Positions 22,870 to 33,854 of a stretch of DNA of 64,000 nt are shown here, one piece after another. How positions within the stretch are numbered: the stretch's first letter is position 1; every line of letters begins with the position of its first letter. Below the pieces are notes generated by a model. It had not been told where the DNA came from, ran no database searches, and saw nothing but the letters and a program-made list of their open reading frames with translations. Source of the stretch: Delphinapterus leucas (Eukaryota; Chordata; Mammalia; Artiodactyla; Monodontidae); NCBI RefSeq assembly GCF_002288925.2, contig NW_022098004.1, forward strand, positions 6,591,759 to 6,655,758, written 5' to 3'. The translations under genes and the position numbers were made by a program.

Positions 22870-23060
22870 CCCAGACCTGCTAGTCCCTCACCCCAGTTTT
22901 CTCACATTTAAATTTTTGCCAATCTGATGAGTAAAAAATGATTTATCATTTTAAACAATTTACACTCCTGTGATTACTACTGAACATAGTACCTCGTCAA
23001 ATACTTGGGAGACCTTTGGGTTTTCTCTCTTTTGAATTGCATGGTCACATTTTTCTCTCA
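22870..23060 (-). mobile_element. Old LINE-1 fragment, antisense
   Basis: It has degenerate complement of LINE-1 sequence ('gccaatctgatgagtaaaaa'). Confidence 0.45.
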
Positions 23061-23149
23061 CCCTCTTTGTATGGGTTTGTAGGATATATTCAGGGTCATG
23101 TCTTTTATCACATAAGACATGGATAGGGTCAGGGGAGGACTAATTGGAT

Positions 23150-23445
23150 GAACGTGGTCAAAACGTACGAACGTCCAGTTATAAGGTAAAGAATTACTAG
23201 GGATGTAATGTACAGCATGATAAATAGAACTCACGCTGCTGTACGTTGTATACGACAGTTGTTAAGTGAGCAAACCCTAAGAGTTCTCATCACAAGAGGA
23301 AATTTTTTTCTGTTTCTTTAATTTTGTACCTATATGACATGACAAATGTTCACTAAACTTGTGATAATCACTTCGTGGTGTATGTAAATCGCATCATTAT
23401 GCTGTATGTTAACCGTATCTCCGTAAAACTGGAAGAAAAAGAAGG
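23150..23445 (+). mobile_element. Old LINE-1 3' end
   Basis: L1M-type 3' UTR landmarks occur in order: 'gggatgtaatgtacagcatg', 'agagttctcatcacaagagg', 'tgtgataatcacttcg', 'gcatcattatgctgtatg'. Confidence 0.65.
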
Positions 23446-23574
23446 CATGGACAGTATCTATCTCCACTTGCCTTTTAACCTTGTTTCAGTTGTCTTTTAA
23501 ATTATATAGTACTTCTAATTTTGACATCAAATTAATGCATCTTTTTGGGTTTTCTTTTTTTTTTTTAAGAAGAT

Positions 23575-23870
23575 GTTGTGGGTAGGAGTTTATTAATTAA
23601 TTTATTTATTTTTGTTGTGTTGGGTCTTCGTTTCTGTGTGAGAGCTTTCTCTAGTTGTGGCAAGCAGGGGCCACTCTTCATTGCGGCGCGCGGACCTCTC
23701 ACTATCGCGTCCTCTCTTGTTGTGGAGCCCAGGCTCCAGACGCGCAGGCTCAGTAGTTGTGGCTCACGGGCTTAGTTGCTCCACGTCTGATCGTCCCAGA
23801 CCAGGGCTCGAACCCATCTCCCCTGCATTGGCAGGCAGGTTCTCAACCACTGCGCCACCAGGGAAGCCCC
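23575..23870 (-). mobile_element. CHR-type SINE, long form
   Basis: On the minus strand the head is GGGGCTTCCCTGGTGGC, followed by a B-box-like 'gggttcgagccctgg' and a tail toward 23,552-23,590 (T run plus TTTATT units). Confidence 0.88.
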
Positions 23871-24097
23871 CTGTTTTTCTTTTGATATTTATTTGTGAAA
23901 GTCTTTCCCATTCAGAAGAAAAAATATCGAATATTTCTTGTAATAATTTTAAAGTTCTGTTTTTATACCCTGTTACCTTTATCTTGTATTTAGTTGTATA
24001 GACAATGGGAAGTAAATTCCTAACTTGGTGTCTTCTCAATGAACAGTCACCTGGCTCAGTATAATTGGATTACTTATCCTTCTACTAAATTCAAATT

Positions 24098-24330
24098 TGT
24101 TCTCTCCCTCCCCTTCTCTGTCTCTCACCCACCTCCCTTCCTCTCTCTCCCTCTCCTCCCCCCTCCCCTCCTCCCCTCTCTCCCTCCCTTCTCCTCTCTG
24201 TCTCCCTCCCCTTCTCCCTCATCCCCTTCCCTTCCTCCTTCCCTCTCTCCTCCTCTCTCTCCCTTCCCTACCTCCTCCTTTATGTCTCCCTTCCTCCCCC
24301 CTCCCCCTCCTTCTCCCTCTTCCTCCCACT
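24098..24330. repeat. Polypyrimidine tract (CT-rich low complexity)
   Basis: About 230 bp are nearly pure C/T (CCCTCC and CTCTCC units) on the plus strand. Open frames over it read as serine/proline/leucine only and are artefacts. Confidence 0.92.
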
Positions 24331-24364
24331 TGTGAGTGTTTATACAAAAACCAAAATCAATCTT

Positions 24365-25200
24365 GAAGTGATATCTGCAGTCCTGTGTTCATTGCAGCTT
24401 TATGCCCAATAGCCAAGATGTGGAAACAACCTAAATGTCCATAGACAGATGAATGGATAAAGAAAATAATGGTATATACATACAGTGGAATATTATTCAA
24501 CCATAAAAAAGGAAAGCCTGTCATATGTTACAACATGCATGGATCTTGAGGACATTATGCTAAGTTAAATAAGCCAATCACAGAGGACAAATATGGCATG
24601 ATTCCACTTACATGAAGCATCTAATGTAGTCAAACTCATTGAAACAGAAAATATTAGAATGGTGGTTGCCAGGGGCTGAGGGGAGGGGGAAATGGGGAGT
24701 TGTTGTTCACTGGATTTAAAGTTTTAGTCATGCAGGGCTTCCCTGGTGGCACAGTGGTTAAGAATCCGCCTGCCAATGCAGGGGACACGGGTTCGAGCCC
24801 CGGCCTGGGAAGATCCCCCATGCTGCGGAGCACCTAAGCCCATGAGCCATAACTACTGAGCCTGCAGTCTAGAGCCTGCGAGCCACAACTACTGAGCCTG
24901 TGTGCCACAACTACTGAAGCCCACGCACCTAGAGCCTGTGCTCCGCAACAAGAGAAGCCACCGCAATGAGAAGCCCACGCACTGCAACGAAGAGTAGCCC
25001 CCGCTCGCCACAACTAGAAAAGGCCCACATGCAGCAACAGAGACCCACCCCAGCCAAAAAAAAAATTAAAAAAAAAAAAGTTTGTCATGCAAGATGCAAA
25101 ATTTTACAGACGTGCTGTGCAACACTGTGCTCATTGTTAACAATACTGTCCACTTAGAAATTTAAGTCGGTACCTCATGGTATCTGTTGTTCAACATGGT
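24365..25200 (+). mobile_element. Old LINE-1 3' part, split by a SINE
   Basis: ORF2-end and 3' UTR motifs ('agccaagatgtggaaacaac', 'gtccatagacagatgaatgg', 'ggtggttgccaggggctgag') run to 24,734 and resume at about 25,080 after the inserted SINE. Confidence 0.75.
24735..25079 (+). mobile_element. CHR-type SINE, long form, with target-site duplication
   Basis: The head is GGGCTTCCCTGGTGGC, followed by GGTTCGAGCCCC, tandem 'cacaactactgag' units and an A-rich tail. It is flanked by GTTTTAGTCATGCA (24721-24734) and GTTTGTCATGCA (25080-25091). Confidence 0.93.
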
Positions 25201-25289
25201 TTTTCAAATATTCTTTTGCGTTAAAGTTTGGTAGAAGTTGTCCATAAAAATCATATGGAGTTGATGACCCCTGGAGGGCAGGTCTTTGG

Positions 25290-25800
25290 CCACTGTTTTT
25301 TCTTTGATTGTAACTGGATTGGTCTAGCTTCTAGTGATTCTTGGACATCTAATCATTTTTATCTTAATATAATATTGTCTAGTTTGTCTAGGCTCCCAAA
25401 TGTTTATTATATTAATAGAGTTGAGTATAGTCTTTTCCTTTCGTTTTTAATCTGTATAGTTATGCATGCTCTTTTTTCTCTCCTAGTACTGTTCATTTGC
25501 ACTTTCTTTGCTTTTTTCCTTAATTTATCTATTTTATTTATTATTTTAGTCTTTTTAAAAGGTCCGTTTTATCAGTTTTATTAGATTGTAGTTTCTCTGC
25601 ATCATGAATTTCTTTTATATTAATTTCATTTTTTACTTTTGAGGTTTTTTCCTAGCTTCTAAGTTAAAAGTTTAGCTCATTTATTTTCACTTATTCTTGT
25701 TTTGGAATAAACACACTTAAAGGTTTAATTTTTTTGAGCAGAAGTTTTGTCCTTTCCCTTTAACCTAAAAATATTTTAGAAATAGGTTTTAAAGTTTTCA
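25290..25800 (-). mobile_element. Old LINE-1 fragment, antisense
   Basis: T-rich DNA that looks like the complement of degenerate LINE-1 ORF2. No open frame of note. Confidence 0.4.
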
Positions 25801-26640
25801 AGTATAAGGACTTTGGGGGGATATCTTTACTTTGTTACTTCTTGTGGCAGTGAATTTGGACTTGTATTGGAGCTATTAAAAGAGTTCTTCCTCTCCCAAT
25901 CCCCAGCCCCTGTGGCTTGGTGTCTAGTGAACATTTATAAATGTGCTGTGCTTGGACGAAACAAGTATCGTCTGTATACAAAGTTCAGTGTGTTTGTAGA
26001 AGCATATGTGTGCACTTGATCAAACTGTGACTTGCATTACTCAAAGGTTCTGTCCTTATTTTGTCTCTTTAAGCTATAGATTTCTGAGAGAGAACTCTGT
26101 CCCTCACTGTAATTAGGAACTTGTTGATTTTCTCTCCCAATCTGCTTTATGCTCTTCAAAGCTATGCTGTGAAAAGCATAAACGTTTGTGCCTATAACAG
26201 TTTGGGGCAGTGTTCTTGTTGTCAATGTAAAATGTTGCCCTTAGTGGTACCTACCTTGCATTGTAATTTGTCTGATTTAACAGTGCTACACCAGCTTAGC
26301 TTTTATTCAGCTTTGCCGGGTTCACCTTTTTATATAACTTTTTTCTTCCTCTCTTTCTGTTCTTTTTGAAAATAAAACTTTAAAAATAGGAAAAATGAAA
26401 AGATAATATAACGGCATCTTTTCATTCCCCAGAATTATTAGCTGCTAATGATAACTGTTTCTTTTAGTATGTCTCCCTCAGTCTCTCTTCCTCCCTCTGA
26501 TCTCCACCCCCCCGCCCCCCACCCCCGCTGAACCTCTCCTTCTCCTGCCTTTATTTTCCATTGTTAAATATTCTTCAGTTTTGGTGGTCACCTATGGACG
26601 AGAGAGAGTGAGCATGCCTGTATACACTTTTGGTAGAGCA
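25801..26640. other. Intergenic DNA, nothing recognised
   Basis: It has AT-rich sequence with a C-rich patch (26,500-26,530) and a (TG)n run at about 26,650-26,664. No gene is supported. Confidence 0.45.
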
Positions 26641-27060
26641 GTGCTGCTTGTGTGTGTGTGTGTGAGTGTGTGACGGATAATTTTATTTTTATTTATTTAT
26701 TTAAACATCTTTATTGGAGTATAATTGCTTCACCATGTTGTGTTGGTTTCTGCTTTATAACAAAGTGAATCAACTATACGTATACATATACCCCCATATG
26801 TCCTCCCTCTTGTGCCTCCCTCCCACCCTCCCTATCCCACCCCTCTAGGTGGTCACAAAGCACTGAGCTGATCTCCCTGTGCTATGTGACTGCTTCCCAC
26901 TAGCTATCTATTTTACATTTGGTAGTGATTATATAGGTCCATGCCACTCTCTCACTTCGTCCCAGCTTACCCTTCCCCCTCCCCGTGTCCTCAAGTCCAT
27001 TCTCTACGTCTGCGTCTTTATTCCTGTCCTGCCCCTGGGTTCTTCAGAACCTTTTTTTTT

Positions 27061-30000
27061 TTAGATTGCATATATATGTGTCAGCATACAGTATTTGTTT
27101 TTCTCTTTCTGACTTAATTCACTCTGTATGACAGACTCTAGGTCCATCCATCTCACTACAAACACCTCAATTTCATTTCTTTTTATGGCTGAATAATATT
27201 CCATTGTACATATATGCCACATCTTCTTTACCCATTCATCTGTCGATGGACACTCAGGTTGCTTCCATATCCTGGCTATTGTAAACAGAGCTGCAGTGAA
27301 CATTGTGGTACATGACTCTTTTTGAATTATGGTTTTCTCAGGGTATATGCCCTGTAGTGGGATTGCTGGGTCATATGGTAGTTCTATTTTTAGTTTTTTA
27401 AGGAACCTCCATACTGTTCTCCATAGTGGCTAGATCAATGTACATTCCCACCAACAGTGCAAGAGGGTTCCCTTTTCTCCACACCCTCTCCAGCATTTAT
27501 TGTTTGCAGATTTTTTGATGATGGCCATTCAGACTGCTGTGAGGTGATACCTCATTGTAGTTTTGATTGGCATTTCTCTAATGATTACTGATGTCGAGCA
27601 TTCTTTCATGTGTTTGTTGGCTATCTGTACATCTTCTTTGGAGAAATGTCTATTTAGGTCTTCTGCCCATTTTTGGATTGGGTTGTTTGTTTTTTTGACA
27701 TTGAGCTGCATGAGCTGCTTGTAAATTTTGGAGATTAATCCTTTGTCCGTTGCTTCATTTGCAAATATTTTCTTCCATGCTGAGGGTTGGCTTTTCGTCT
27801 TGGTTATGGTTTCCTTTGCTGTGCAAAAGTTTTAAGTTTCATTAGGTCCCATTTGTTAACTTTTGTTTTTATTTCCATTTCTCTAGGGGGTGGGTCAAAA
27901 AGGATCTTGCTGTGATTTATGTCAAAGAGTGTTCTGCCTATGTTTTCCTCTAAGAGTTTTATAGTGTCTGGGCTTACATTTAGGTCTTTAATCCATTTTG
28001 AGTTTATTTTTGTGTATGGTGTTAGGGAGTGTTCTAATTTCATTCTTTTACATGTAGCTATCCAGTTTTCCCAGCACCACTTACTGAAGAGGCTGTCCTT
28101 TTTCCGTTGTATATTCTTGCATCCTTTATCAATAATAAGGTGACCATATGTGCGTGGGTTTATCTCTGGGCTTTCTATCCGGTTCCAGTGATCTATATTT
28201 CTCTTTTTGTGCCAGAACCGTACTCTCTTGATTACTGTAGCTTTGTAGTATAGTCTGAAGTCAGGGAGCCTGATTCTTCCAGCTCCGTTTTTAGTCTCAA
28301 GATTGCTTTGGCTATTCGGGGTCTTTTGTACTTCCATACAAATTGTGAAATTTTTTGATCTACCTCTGTGAAAAATGCCATTGATAGTTTGATAGGGATT
28401 GTATTGAATCTGTAGATTGCTTTGGGTAGTATAGTCATTTTGACAATGTTGATTCTTCCAATCCAAGAACATGGTATATATCTCCATCTGTTGGTATCAT
28501 CTTTAATTTCTTTCATCAGTCTCTTATACTTTTCTGCATACAGGTGTCTTGTCTCCTTAGGTAGGTTTATTCCTAGGTATTTTATTCTTTTTGTTGCAGT
28601 GGTAAATGGGAGTGTTTCCTTAATTTCTCTTTCAGATTTTTCATCATTAGTGTATAGGAATGCAAGAGATTTCTGTGCATTAATTTTGTATCCCTGCTAC
28701 TTTACCAAATTCATTGATTAGCTCTAGTAGTTTTCTGGTAACATCTTTAGGGTCCTCTGTGTATAGTATCATGTCATCTGCTAACAGTGACAGCTTTACT
28801 ACTTCTTTTCTGATGTGGATTCCTTTTATTTCTTTTTCTTCTCTGATTGCTGTGGCAAAAACTTCCAAAACTTTGTTGAATAATAGTGGTGCGAGTGGGC
28901 AACCTTGCCTTGCTCCTGATCTTAGTGGAAATGCTTTCAGTTTTCCACCATTGAGAACGATGTTGGCTGTGGCTTTTTCATATATGGCCTTTATTATGTT
29001 GAGGTAAGTTGCCTCTATGTCTACTTTCTGAAGGGTTTTTATCATAAATGGGTGTTGAATTTTGTCAAAAGCTTTTTCTGCATCTATTGAGATGATCATA
29101 TGGTTTTTCTCCTTCAATTTGTTAATATGTTTTATCACATGGATTGATTTGCATATATTGAAGAATTCTTGCATTCCTGGGATAAACCCCAGTTGATCAT
29201 GGTGTATGATCCTTTTAATGTGCTGTTGGGTTCTGTTTGCTAGTATTTTGTTGAGGATTTTTGCATCTGTTCATCAGTGATATTGGCCTGTAGTTTTCTT
29301 TCTTTGTGACGTCTTTGTCTGGTTTTGGTATCAGGGTGATGGTGGCCTCGTAGAATGAGTTTGGGAGTGTTCCTCCCTCTGCTATATTTTGGAAGAGTTT
29401 GAGAAGGATAGGTGTTAGCTCTTCTCTAAATGTTTGATAGAATTCGCCTGTGAATCCATCTGGTCCTGGGCTTTTGTTTGTTGGAAGGTTTTTAATCACA
29501 GTCTCAATGTCAATGCTTGTGACTGGTCTGTTTATATTTTCTGTTTCTTCCTGGTTCAGAGTCAGAAGTTTGTGCTTTTCTAAGAATTTGTCCATTTCTT
29601 CCAGTTTATTTTATTGGCATATAGTTGCTTGTAGTAATCTGTCGTGATCCTTTGTATTTCTGCAGTGTCTGTTTTTACTTCTCCTTTTTCATTTCTAATT
29701 CTATTGATTTGAGTCTTTTCCCATTTTTTCTTGATGAGTCTGGCTAATGGTCTATCAATTTTGTTTATCTTCTCAAAGAACCAGCTTTTAGTTTTATTGA
29801 TCTTTACTATTGTTTCCTTCATTTCTTTTTCATTTATTTGTGATCTGATCTTTATGATTTCTTTCCTTCTCCTAACTTTGGGAGTTTTTTTGTTCTTTTT
29901 TCTCTAATTGCTTTAGGTGTAAGGTTAGATTGTTTATTTGAGATGTTTCTTGTTTCTTGAGGTAGGATTGTATTGCTCTAAACTTTCTGCTTAGAGCTGC

Positions 30001-30873
30001 TTTTGCTGCATCCCATAGGTTTTGGGTAGTCGTGTTTTCATTGTCATTTGTTTCTAGGTATTTTTTGATTTCCTCTTTGATTTCTTCAGTGATCTCTTGG
30101 TTATTAAGTAGTGTGTTGTTTAGCCTCCATGTATTTGTATTTTGTACAGATTTTTTCCTGTAATTGATGTGTAGTCTCATAGCGTTGTGGTCAGAAAAGA
30201 TACTTGATAGGATTTCAATCTTCTTAAATGTACCAAGGCTTGATTTGTGACCCAAGATATGATCTATCCTGGAGAATGTTACATGCGCACTTGAGAAGAA
30301 AATGTATTCTGTTGTTTTTGGCTGGAATGTCCTACAAATATCAATTAAATCCATCCTGTTTAATGTATCATTTAGAGCTTGTGTTTCCTTATTTATTTTC
30401 ATTTTGGATGATTTGTCCACTGGTGAAAGTGGGGTGTTGAAGTCCCCTACTATGATTGTGTTGTTGTCGATTTCCCCTTTTATGGCTGTTAGTATTTGCC
30501 TTATGTATTGAGGTGCTCCTAGGTTGGGTGCATAAATATTTACAATTGTTATATCTCTTTCTTGGATTGATCCCTTGATCATTATGTAGTGTCCTTCTTT
30601 GTCTGTTGTAATAGTCTTTATGTTAAAGTCTATTTTGTCTCATATAAGAATTGCTACTCCAGCTTTCTTTTGATTTACTTTTGCATGGAGTATCTTTTTC
30701 CATCCCCTCCCTGTCAGTCTGTATGTGTCCCTAGATCTGAAGTGGGTCTCTAGTAGACAGCATATATACAGGTCCTGTTTTTGTATCCATTCAGCCAGTC
30801 TGTGTCTTTCGGTGGGAGCATTTAATCCATTTACATTTAAGGTAGTTATTGATATGTATGTTCCTATTACCAT
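27061..30873 (-). pseudogene. LINE-1 ORF2 endonuclease/reverse transcriptase (broken)
   Basis: Landmarks occur in order on the minus strand. The endonuclease start is at 30,873 (ITTLNVNGLNAP). NIYAPN and SDHNAMRL follow within 29,872-30,582. The reverse-transcriptase region has [15 protein letters not shown] (29,215-29,595) and the catalytic loop LLADDMILY (28,680-29,174). The ORF2 tail has TDEWVKKMW and ends at 27,061. The full ~3.8 kb span is present but split over several frames. The usual aromatic residue before ADD is Leu here. Confidence 0.88.
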
Positions 30874-30882
30874 TTTCTTAAT

Positions 30883-31821
30883 TTATTTGGGTTTGTTATT
30901 GGAGGTCTTTTCTTTCTCTTGTGTTTCCTGCCTAGAGAAGTTCTTTAGCATTTGTTGTAAAGCTGGTTTGGTGGTGCCGAATTCTCTTAGCTTTTGCTTG
31001 TCTGTAAAAGTTTTAGTTTCTCCATCGAATCTGAATGAGATCCTTTCTGGGTAGTGTAATCTTGGTTGTAGCTTTTTCCGTTTCATCACTTTGAATATGT
31101 CCTGCCACTCCCTTCTGGCTTGCAGAGTTTCTGCTGAAAGATCAGCTGTTAACCTTATGGGGATTCCCTTGTATGTTATTTGTTGTTTTTCCCTTGCTGC
31201 TTTTAATATTTTTTCTTTGCATTTAATTTTTGATAGTTTGATTAGTATGTGTCTTGGTGTGTTTCTCCTTGGATTTATCCTGTATGGGACTCTTTGTGCT
31301 TTTTGGACTTGATTAAGTATTTCCTTACCAATGTTAGGGAAGTTTTCAACTATAATCTCTTCAAATATTTTCTCACTTCCTTTCTTTTTCTCTTCTTCTG
31401 GCAGCCCTATAATTCAAATGTTGGTGCATTTAATGTTGTCCCAGAGGTCTCTGAGACTGTCCTCAATTCTCTTCATTCTTTTTTCTTTATTCTGCTCTGC
31501 AGTAGCTATTTCCACTATTTAATCTTCCAGGTCACTTATGCGTTTTTCTGCCTCATTTATTCTGCTATTGATTCCTTCTAGAGAACTTTTAATTTCATTT
31601 GTTGTGTTATTCATCATTGTTTGTTTGCTCTTTAGTTTTTCTAGGTCCTTGTTAACCGTTTCTTGCATTTTCTCCATTCTATATCCAAGAGTTTGGATCA
31701 TCTTTACTATCATTACTCTGAATTCTTTTTCAGGTAGACTGCCTGTTTCCTCTTCATTTGTTTGGTCTGGTGGGTTTTTGCCTTGCTCCTTCGTCTGCTG
31801 TGTGTTTCTCTGTCTTCTCAT
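30883..31821 (-). pseudogene. LINE-1 ORF1 (broken)
   Basis: The N-terminal part (start Met at 31,821, MRRQRNTQQTKEQGK) has a charged coiled-coil-like stretch (LEGINSRINEAEKRISD). The C-terminal part reads QPRLHYPERISFRFDG and ends at 30,883. The middle (31,090-31,518) is broken by stops and shifts. The 939-bp span fits a complete ORF1. The protein is the RNA-binding partner of the LINE-1 particle. This copy is not functional. Confidence 0.85.
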
Positions 31822-32229
31822 TTTGCTTACCTTACTGTGTTTGGGGTCTCCTTTTCACAGGCTGCAGGTTCGTAGTTCCCATTATTTTTGGTGTCTGCCC
31901 CCAGTGGCTGAGGTTGGTTCAGTGGGTTGTTTAGGCTTCCTGGTGGAGGGGACTGGTGCCTGTGTTCTGGAGGATGAGGCTGGATCTTGGCTTTCTGGTG
32001 GGCAGGACCGCATCCGGTGGTGTGTTTTGAGTCAGCTGTCTTGCTAGTTGTTTGGCATGGGGTGTCCAGCACTGTAGCTTGCTGGTCGTTGAGTGGAGCT
32101 GGGTCTTGGCGTTGAGATGGAGATCTCTGGGAGAGCTTTCACCATTTGATATAACGTGTAGTTGGGAGGTCACTGGTGGACCAGTGTCCTGAACTCAGCT
32201 CTCCCACCTCAGAGGCACAGGCCTGACAG

Positions 32230-32600
32230 CCACACAGCTCAGAAGAAAAGGAAGGAGAAAAATAAATAAATAAATAAGTAAAATAAAAGAATGTTATTAA
32301 AATAAAAAATAATTACTAAAAATAAAAATTTTTAAAGTAATTTAAAAAACGGAAAAAAAAAAAGAAAGGAGAGCAGCCAAACCAAAAAACAAATCCACCA
32401 ATGATAACAAGCTCTAAAAACTAACTATAGTAAAAAAACAAACAAAAAGACAAAAAACAAAACAAAACAAAATGCACAGACAGAACCCTAGGACAAATGA
32501 TAAAAGCAGAGCTATACAGCCAAAATCTCACACAGAAGCATACACATACACTCTCACAAAAAGAGAAAAAGAAAAAAAAAAAATATATATATATCGTTGC
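32230..32600. repeat. A-rich section of the LINE-1 5' region
   Basis: A-rich plus-strand sequence with AAAT and AAAC units and a short TATATA run lies inside the 5' UTR part of the LINE-1 copy. No gene. Confidence 0.7.
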
Positions 32601-33854
32601 TCCCAAAGTCCACCACCTCAATTTTGGGATGACTCATTGTCTGTTCAGGTATTTCACAGATGCAGGTACATCAAGTTGATGGTGGTGATATAATCCGCCG
32701 CTCCTGAGGCTGCTGGGAGAGATTTCCCTTTCTCCGTTCGCACAGCTCCTGGGGCTCAGCTTTGGATCCGGCCCCGCCTCTGTGTGTAGGTCGCCTCAGG
32801 GTGTCTGTTCTTCGCTCAGACAGGATGGGGTTAAAGGAGCCGCTGATTAGGGGGCTCTGGCTCACTCACGCCGTGCAGAGGGAGGGGCACGGAATGAGGA
32901 GCAAGCCTGTGGCGTCAGAGGCCGGCGTGACCAATATTGGCACCAGCCTGAGGCGTGCTGTGTGTTCTCCCCCGGGGAAGTTGTCCCTGGATCATGGGAC
33001 ACTGGCAGTGGCAGGCTGCACAGGCTCCCGGGAGGGGAGGTGTGGACAGTGACCTGTGCTCACACACAGGCTTCTTGGTGGCGGCAGCAGCAGCAGTAGC
33101 GTTTCATGCCCGTCGCTGGGGTCTGCGCTGATAGCTGCGGCTCGCGCCCGTCTCTGGAGCTCATTTAGGCGGCGCTCTGAATCCCCTCTTCTTGCGCACC
33201 AGGAAACAATGGTCTCTTGCCTCCTAGGCAGTTCCAGACATTTTCCCGGACTCCCTTCCGGCTAGCTGTGGCACGCTAGCCCCCTTCAGGCTGTGTTCAC
33301 GCAGCCAACCCCCATCCACTCCCTGGGATCTGATCTCCGAAGCCTGAGCCTCAGCTCCCAGCCTCCGCCCACCCCGGCGGGTGAGCAGACAAGCCTCTCA
33401 GGCCGGTGGGTGCTGGTCAGCAGTGATCCTCTGTGCAGGAATCTCTCTACTTTGCCCTCTGCACCCCTGTTGCTGCGCTCTCCTCCACGGCTCCGAAGCT
33501 TCCTCCCCGCCACCCCCGTCTCTGCCAGTGAAGGGGCTTCCTAGTGTATGGAAGCCTTTCCTCCTTCACAGCTCCCTCCCACTGGTGCAGGTCCCGTCCC
33601 TATTCTTTTGTCTCTGTTGTTTCTTTTGCCCTACCCAGGTACGTGGGGGGTTTCTTGCCTTTTGGGAGGTCTGAGGTCTACTGCCAGCATCCAGTAGGTG
33701 TTTTGTAGGAGTTGTTCCACATGTAGATGTATTTCTGATGTATTTGTGGGGAGGAAGGTGATCTCCACGTCTTACTCCTCCGCCATCTTGAAGGCCTCCC
33801 CCCGTTTTTTTTTAAGCAGTTTTTTAAATTTAGTGTACTGTTCAGGTGCCAGTT

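Larger units (their letters stand above)
26678..33803 (-). mobile_element. Near full-length LINE-1, antisense, defective
   Basis: On the minus strand it starts at about 33,803 with GGGGGGAGGCCTTCAAGATG, an L1-type 5' end. It continues through a GC-rich 5' UTR (to ~31,850), ORF1 (31,821-30,883) and ORF2 (30,873-27,061), then a 3' UTR and tail (plus-strand T-rich run, 26,678-26,703). The total is about 7.1 kb, the length of a complete element. Both reading frames carry stops and frameshifts, so it cannot move by itself. No clear target-site duplication was found. Confidence 0.9.

Noticed and set aside
24039..24366. Ser/Pro/Leu-rich open frames of 89-98 codons
   Set aside because: They are translations of a pyrimidine tract, not genes.
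27061..31821. Long minus-strand frames with endonuclease and reverse-transcriptase motifs
   Set aside because: They are decayed LINE-1 ORF1 and ORF2, not a host gene or a new reverse-transcriptase system. Listed as pseudogenes.
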